From assembly GCA_013290035.1 (NCBI GenBank), contig JABCYT010000142.1, forward strand, positions 1 through 7,582: a DNA stretch of 7,582 bases, written 5' to 3'. This document shows positions 5,273-7,582 of this stretch, piece by piece. A program made the position numbers and the translations under genes. Source of the stretch: Alphaproteobacteria bacterium (lineage in GTDB: Bacteria > Pseudomonadota > Alphaproteobacteria > Reyranellales > Reyranellaceae). Every line of letters begins with the position of its first letter. Within the stretch, counting starts at the first letter, position 1. A model generated the notes under the pieces. That model saw only the letters and a program-made list of their open reading frames with translations. It had not been told where the DNA came from and did no database searches.

Positions 5273-5884
5273 GATGCGATCGAACCTCACTACCGGGCCA
5301 ACGTCCGGTCGCTGCGTGACATCGGCGCGGAGTTCGGCGTCTCCGATGCCGCGATCATCAAGCACGCCGCGAAGTCAGGCTGGGAGCGCGACCTCGGCGC
5401 CAAGATCAAGGCGAAGGCAGACGCCAAGCTCGCCGCCGCGCTGGTGGCCACCGAGCGCGCCGACCAGCCGGCCGCCAAGCTCACCGAGGCTGTGCGCGTC
5501 GAGGTCGAGGCTGAAGTCCAGGCCCGCGTGCGCCAGTCGCACCGCACCGACATCAACCGCTCCAAGCGCATCTCCAACAGGTTGCTCGAGGCGCTGGAGA
5601 AGATCGAAATTGCCGAGGCGCCAAGCGACACGCTCAAGGCTGCCCGCAAAGAGGCCTCGGAGCTTCCGCCCATGGTCACCCTCAAAGAGGCGACGGGCAT
5701 CTTCAAGCAGCTCGTTGACGCTCAGAGGTCGCTCGTGACGATGGAGCGTGAGGCGTACGGCATTGCCCACCTCCAGGAAGACCCGGACGACCAAGGCGTG
5801 GTCGTCGATCCGCTCGAGGGCGCCAAGCGCCTGGCGTTCATCCTGGCCCGCGCCGGCCAACAACTCGCACAGCAGGGGAAGTGA
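5243..5884 (+). CDS. Terminase small subunit-like protein
   Basis: 213 residues. The N-terminus VDWDAIEPHYRANVRSLRDI (8-27) followed by GAEFGVSDAAIIKHAAKSGW (28-47) is the helix-turn-helix typical of many phage small terminase subunits, which recognise the packaging site and recruit the large subunit. GWERDLGAKIKAKADAKLAA continues the family pattern. Residues about 50-125 are rich in Ala, Glu, Lys and Arg and should form long helices for oligomer formation (RQSHRTDINRSKRISNRLLE at 97-116). A second helical block (145-175) precedes an acidic linker (EDPDDQGVVVDP) and a last helix to the C-terminus. The start ATG 5243 has no recognisable Shine-Dalgarno site and lies in an inverted repeat. The stop overlaps the next gene (TGATG). 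No large terminase gene follows in the window. A DNA-binding phage protein is very likely; packaging is the best-supported role. Confidence 0.75.
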   Translation: MAEKRARVDWDAIEPHYRANVRSLRDIGAEFGVSDAAIIKHAAKSGWERDLGAKIKAKADAKLAAALVATERADQPAAKLTEAVRVEVEAEVQARVRQSHRTDINRSKRISNRLLEALEKIEIAEAPSDTLKAARKEASELPPMVTLKEATGIFKQLVDAQRSLVTMEREAYGIAHLQEDPDDQGVVVDPLEGAKRLAFILARAGQQLAQQGK

Positions 5885-6279
5885 TGGCTGTCAAGCTCGT
5901 CGACATGAAGTACACGAAGGCGGAGGCCAAGGCCGAAGCCACGAAGTACGACTCGCCCTCCAATCCGGCCAACCAGCCCGAGTACCCGTGGGGCCTGTGC
6001 CTGCGGCTGGAGGACGACGAGCTGACGAAGCTCGGCATCAAGGACCTCCCCGAGGCCGGTGGCGAGTACCACCTGCAGGTCATCGCCAAGGTGCAGAGCG
6101 CGTCCCAGTCGAACATGGCCGACGGCAAGACGCAGCGCAGCGTCAGCCTGCAGGTGACCATGATCGGCATCGAGCTGGCCGAGAGCGCCGAGGACGAGAA
6201 GGGCGAGAAGGAAACGCCCGCGTCCGAGGCTGCTGAGACCGCAAAGCCGTCGCGCGGCGGCGTCATGGGGAAGTACTGA
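5884..6279 (+). CDS. Capsid staple-like small phage protein
   Basis: 131 residues from ATG 5884, in the TGATG overlap with the previous gene and close after AGGGGAA at 5874-5880. The N-terminus is a lysine/alanine-rich helix (KLVDMKYTKAEAKAEATKY, 4-22). The middle holds YPWGLCLRLEDDELTKLGI (34-52), then a beta-rich unit EYHLQVIAKVQSASQS and RSVSLQVTMIGIEL. The C-terminal 35 residues are acidic and low in complexity, ending RGGVMGKY. Small phage proteins with this YP-GL-L-L-LGI pattern beside head genes have been labelled capsid staple or head-associated proteins; I recall this from memory and cannot verify it here. The position after the small terminase gene fits a head or assembly role. The acidic tail suggests interaction with a basic or nucleic-acid-binding partner. 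Confidence 0.6.
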   Translation: MAVKLVDMKYTKAEAKAEATKYDSPSNPANQPEYPWGLCLRLEDDELTKLGIKDLPEAGGEYHLQVIAKVQSASQSNMADGKTQRSVSLQVTMIGIELAESAEDEKGEKETPASEAAETAKPSRGGVMGKY

Positions 6280-6280
6280 C

Positions 6281-6502
6281 ATGGCCAAGCTCACCACCGC
6301 GGCGCGCAAGGCGCTCCCTGCGAAGACCTTTGGCGAGCCGGGGAAGCGCGCGTATCCGATGCCCGACAAGGCCCACGCGGTCAACGCGAAGGCCCGCGCC
6401 ACGCAGCAGGTCGCCGCCGGCAACCTCAGCTCGTCCGAGGCTTCGAAGATCAAGGCCAAGGCCAACACCATCCTCGGCAAGTACGCGCCGAAGAAGTCCT
6501 GA
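6281..6502 (+). CDS. DUF6582-like small basic phage protein
   Basis: 73 residues, strongly basic with many Lys and Ala. LPAKTFGEPGKRAYPMPDKAHAVNAKARAT spans residues 12-41, where the FG-P-KRAYPMPDK-HA-NAKARA pattern is the hallmark of small proteins found across phage genomes and, as I recall, grouped as DUF6582. The remainder (NLSSSEASKIKAKANTILGK, 48-67) is a helix of the kind that closes this domain. The function is not known; small size, positive charge and location between head-type genes suggest a virion or DNA-associated role. ATG 6281 follows the preceding stop by one base, with GGGGAAG at 6267-6273. Confidence 0.75.
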   Translation: MAKLTTAARKALPAKTFGEPGKRAYPMPDKAHAVNAKARATQQVAAGNLSSSEASKIKAKANTILGKYAPKKS

Positions 6503-6518
6503 CTCACCGGGGAAAGCC

Positions 6519-6842
6519 ATGCGCTCCTTCCAGATTGCCAACCTCACGAAGCTCGTGGCCGCGTCCAGCTCCACCGGCCTGGCTGCCACGCAGGTGTGCA
6601 CCGGCCAAGAGCAGGGCATGTTCGTGTCCAACCCCAGCACGGTGGCCATCTACCTGGCCATCGGCTCGTCGAGCGTCGCCGCGGGCATGCCCACCACCGG
6701 CACGCCCGCGTACGGCGCCTGCCTTCCGCCGAGTGCGGCCAGGTCGTTCGACACCCCAGGTTCCAACGGATGGCTGTCGGCCGTCACTTCCGCCGGCGCC
6801 GCTGCGCCCGGCCTTCTCGCCACCCCTGGCTACGGCCAATAA
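6519..6842 (+). CDS. Small Ser/Ala/Gly-rich probable virion protein
   Basis: 107 residues from ATG 6519, after GGGGA at 6509-6513; the open frame runs further upstream, but only across the DUF6582-like gene. The protein is rich in Ser, Thr, Ala, Gly and Pro with few charges. GMFVSNPSTVAIYLAIGSSSVAAGMP (33-58) reads as beta strands with loops, and SNGWLSAVTSAGAAAPGLLA (82-101) gives another strand and a flexible end. No signal peptide or transmembrane helix is convincing. Such beta-rich small proteins are common as head-decoration or fibre-like proteins, and the neighbours support that, but no family is recognised. It ends with a TAA, unlike most genes here, which end in TGA. Confidence 0.65.
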   Translation: MRSFQIANLTKLVAASSSTGLAATQVCTGQEQGMFVSNPSTVAIYLAIGSSSVAAGMPTTGTPAYGACLPPSAARSFDTPGSNGWLSAVTSAGAAAPGLLATPGYGQ

Positions 6843-6858
6843 AACTTAGGAGCCCACC

Positions 6859-7338
6859 ATGGCACTCGGTAGCACGGCCTTTGCCGCCCAAAGCCGCAAT
6901 CAACTGCGCGCCCAAATGATCACTTCGATGTTCGGTCGCCGCGCCGGCATGGACTCCCGCGACTACGAGTGCGGCGAGGAAGACACCCGCCTGCCGGTGG
7001 ACAACATCAGCACCACGATCCCGACGTCGCTGTCTCCGAACGGCTTCTCCGTCCTGAGCTGCACGGCCGGCACCAGCGTGGCGCATACGTTGCTGGCTCC
7101 GGTGTCGGGCATCTATAAGGAACTGATCCAGATCAGCTCCTCGACGGCCGGCATTGCCGTGCAGTTCGGCCCGAACGCGCAGATCGTCACGACGGCCGGC
7201 TCGTCGTTCAACCAGGCCGTGTTCGCCGGCGTGGGCCACTGCGCCAGTCTGGCGTGCATCAGCACCAGCACCAGCAACGGCCCGATCTGGATCAGCGCGA
7301 GCCCCTCCAGCCCTGGCCTGACCTACTCGACGTACTGA
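6859..7338 (+). CDS. Probable small structural (head-decoration-like) phage protein
   Basis: 159 residues with a good ribosome binding site (AGGAG 6848-6852, ATG 6859). The first 45 residues are mixed and include a basic stretch (MFGRRAGMDSRDYE). From about residue 45 the sequence is beta-rich: TSVAHTLLAPVSGIYKELI (72-90), then ISSSTAGIAVQFGPNAQIVTTAG (92-114), NQAVFAGVGHCASLACISTS (118-137) and GPIWISAS (141-148). The pattern of a 'P-SG-YKELIQIS' strand followed by glycine-spaced Ser/Thr-rich strands resembles small phage decoration or appendage proteins. Four cysteines are present (C38, C68, C128, C133). The codons at 7259-7277 contain a short AGCACC repeat that encodes STSTS. Exact function is unknown. 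It is the last complete gene before a 120-base gap. Confidence 0.7.
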   Translation: MALGSTAFAAQSRNQLRAQMITSMFGRRAGMDSRDYECGEEDTRLPVDNISTTIPTSLSPNGFSVLSCTAGTSVAHTLLAPVSGIYKELIQISSSTAGIAVQFGPNAQIVTTAGSSFNQAVFAGVGHCASLACISTSTSNGPIWISASPSSPGLTYSTY

Positions 7339-7458
7339 TCGCGGGTCAGCCCATTGCACATGGGCGCGCTTCGGCGCCTTGTATGCGGGGCCAGCCGCCG
7401 GTCCCCCGACGAATGTGCAGAACCGGCACATCACCAGCACCCTGAGGAGGGACGTTTC
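7339..7458 (+). other. Structured intergenic region with four potential hairpins
   Basis: This is the longest gap without a convincing gene in the window. Going 5' to 3': GCCCAT(7349-7354)/ATGGGC(7360-7365) with a 5-base loop; directly next to it GCGC-TTCG-GCGC (7366-7377), a UUCG-capped stem; then GGGGCC (7387-7392) against GG-T-CCCC (7400-7406); then ATGTGC (7413-7418)/GCACAT (7426-7431) with a 7-base loop. TGCACAT (7355-7361) can instead pair with ATGTGCA (7413-7419), which would open hairpins 1 and 4. There is no clear run of T residues after any stem, so a simple intrinsic terminator is not evident. The end holds the ribosome binding site of the next gene. Confidence 0.5.
7440..7453 (+). 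repeat. 14-base repeat, copy 2, containing a strong ribosome binding site
   Basis: Exact second copy of CCCTGAGGAGGGAC seen at 900-913. It supplies GAGGAGG eight bases before the ATG at 7459. CCCT (7440-7443) can pair with AGGG (7448-7451) around GAGG, one pair less than copy 1. Confidence 0.7.
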
Positions 7459-7582
7459 ATGAAGATCGCACTGGTAGGCTCCGCGCCCGCCTCCTGCCGA
7501 CTGGCGCCATATCAGGATCCAGAGTGGCAGATCTACGGCTGCTCCCCGGGCCTGTACGGCGTCGCGCCGCGCGTGTCGGAGT
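7459..7582 (+). CDS. Conserved phage protein of unknown function, 3' end outside the window
   Basis: Only the first 41 residues are visible. MKIALVGSAPASCRLAPYQD opens with a strand and a glycine-rich turn (ALVGSAP), followed by PEWQIYGCSPGLYGVAPRV. This opening, with VGSAP near the start and W-IYGCSPG, is one I recall from proteins in many tailed-phage genomes of unknown function; the beginning suggests a Rossmann-like fold, but nothing specific can be claimed. The start ATG 7459 is chosen because GAGGAGG (7444-7450) stands at ideal distance. The frame is open upstream to an ATG at 7360, but that would place the structured gap inside the coding sequence. The gene runs off the window. Confidence 0.7.
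   Translation, partial: MKIALVGSAPASCRLAPYQDPEWQIYGCSPGLYGVAPRVSE

Noticed and set aside
7259..7277. AGCACC tandem repeat as a phase-variable tract
   Set aside because: Only a few imperfect units in a Ser/Thr-rich coding stretch; repeat changes would be in frame, and the tract is too short to suggest slippage control.
7366..7380. Intrinsic terminator at the UUCG hairpin
   Set aside because: The perfect stem is only four pairs and is followed by CCTTGT rather than a run of T, so evidence is too weak for a terminator call.
7254..7445. 63-codon frame with a His/Gln repeat start
   Set aside because: It mostly overlaps the end of the structural gene in another frame and the hairpin-rich gap, and has no ribosome binding site.
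7360..7458. Upstream in-frame ATG extending the last gene by 33 codons
   Set aside because: The strong GAGGAGG before ATG 7459 and the VGSAP-type N-terminus support the downstream start.

Overview
The window looks like part of a tailed-bacteriophage (or prophage) genome from a high-G+C proteobacterial host; G+C is roughly two thirds by eye. Every convincing gene lies on the + strand. Genes are packed tightly, often with stop/start overlaps (GTGA, TGATG, ATGA), and Shine-Dalgarno sites usually sit inside the preceding gene. The style fits a phage of Burkholderiales or a similar host, but nothing here fixes the host, and the lifestyle (lytic or temperate) cannot be read from this window. No tRNA, rRNA, CRISPR array, integrase or transposase was seen.

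Region 1 (1-339) is the end of an unidentified small phage-type gene. Region 2 (336-4945) is a seven-gene, apparently single-operon cassette for making and modifying a nonulosonic acid, a sialic-acid-like nine-carbon sugar. In order it holds a PseF-like CMP-sugar cytidylyltransferase, a methyltransferase of the type found in pseudaminic acid operons, an unidentified 94-residue protein, a WbpG/PseA-type N-acetyl sugar amidotransferase with zinc-finger cysteines and a PP-loop, a HisF-like barrel protein, a GNAT acetyltransferase and a PseI/NeuB-type synthase with a C-terminal SAF domain. PseB, PseC, PseG and a HisH glutaminase are not in the window, so the cassette would have to use host intermediates or genes outside the window. 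Several of these proteins are shorter than their cellular relatives, with in-frame losses, and the HisF-like protein lacks the catalytic aspartates of true HisF.

Region 3 (4942-7582) returns to phage genes: a small helix-turn-helix protein, a terminase small-subunit-like protein, a capsid-staple-like protein, a DUF6582-like protein, two small Ser/Thr/Ala/Gly-rich probable virion proteins and the beginning of a conserved phage protein of unknown function. Two non-coding or dual-use stretches stand out. Near 5169-5274 there is a near-perfect parS-like sequence inside the helix-turn-helix gene, then an interrupted inverted repeat enclosing the terminase start codon. The 120-base gap at 7339-7458 holds four potential hairpins, two of which could be swapped for an alternative pairing.

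The likely biology, by inference, is a phage that carries late steps of nonulosonic acid synthesis (condensation, amidation, acetylation, methylation, CMP activation) beside its packaging and head genes. It might use them to remodel a host surface glycan such as flagellin or LPS, or to decorate its own virion. No glycosyltransferase is visible here to decide between these.
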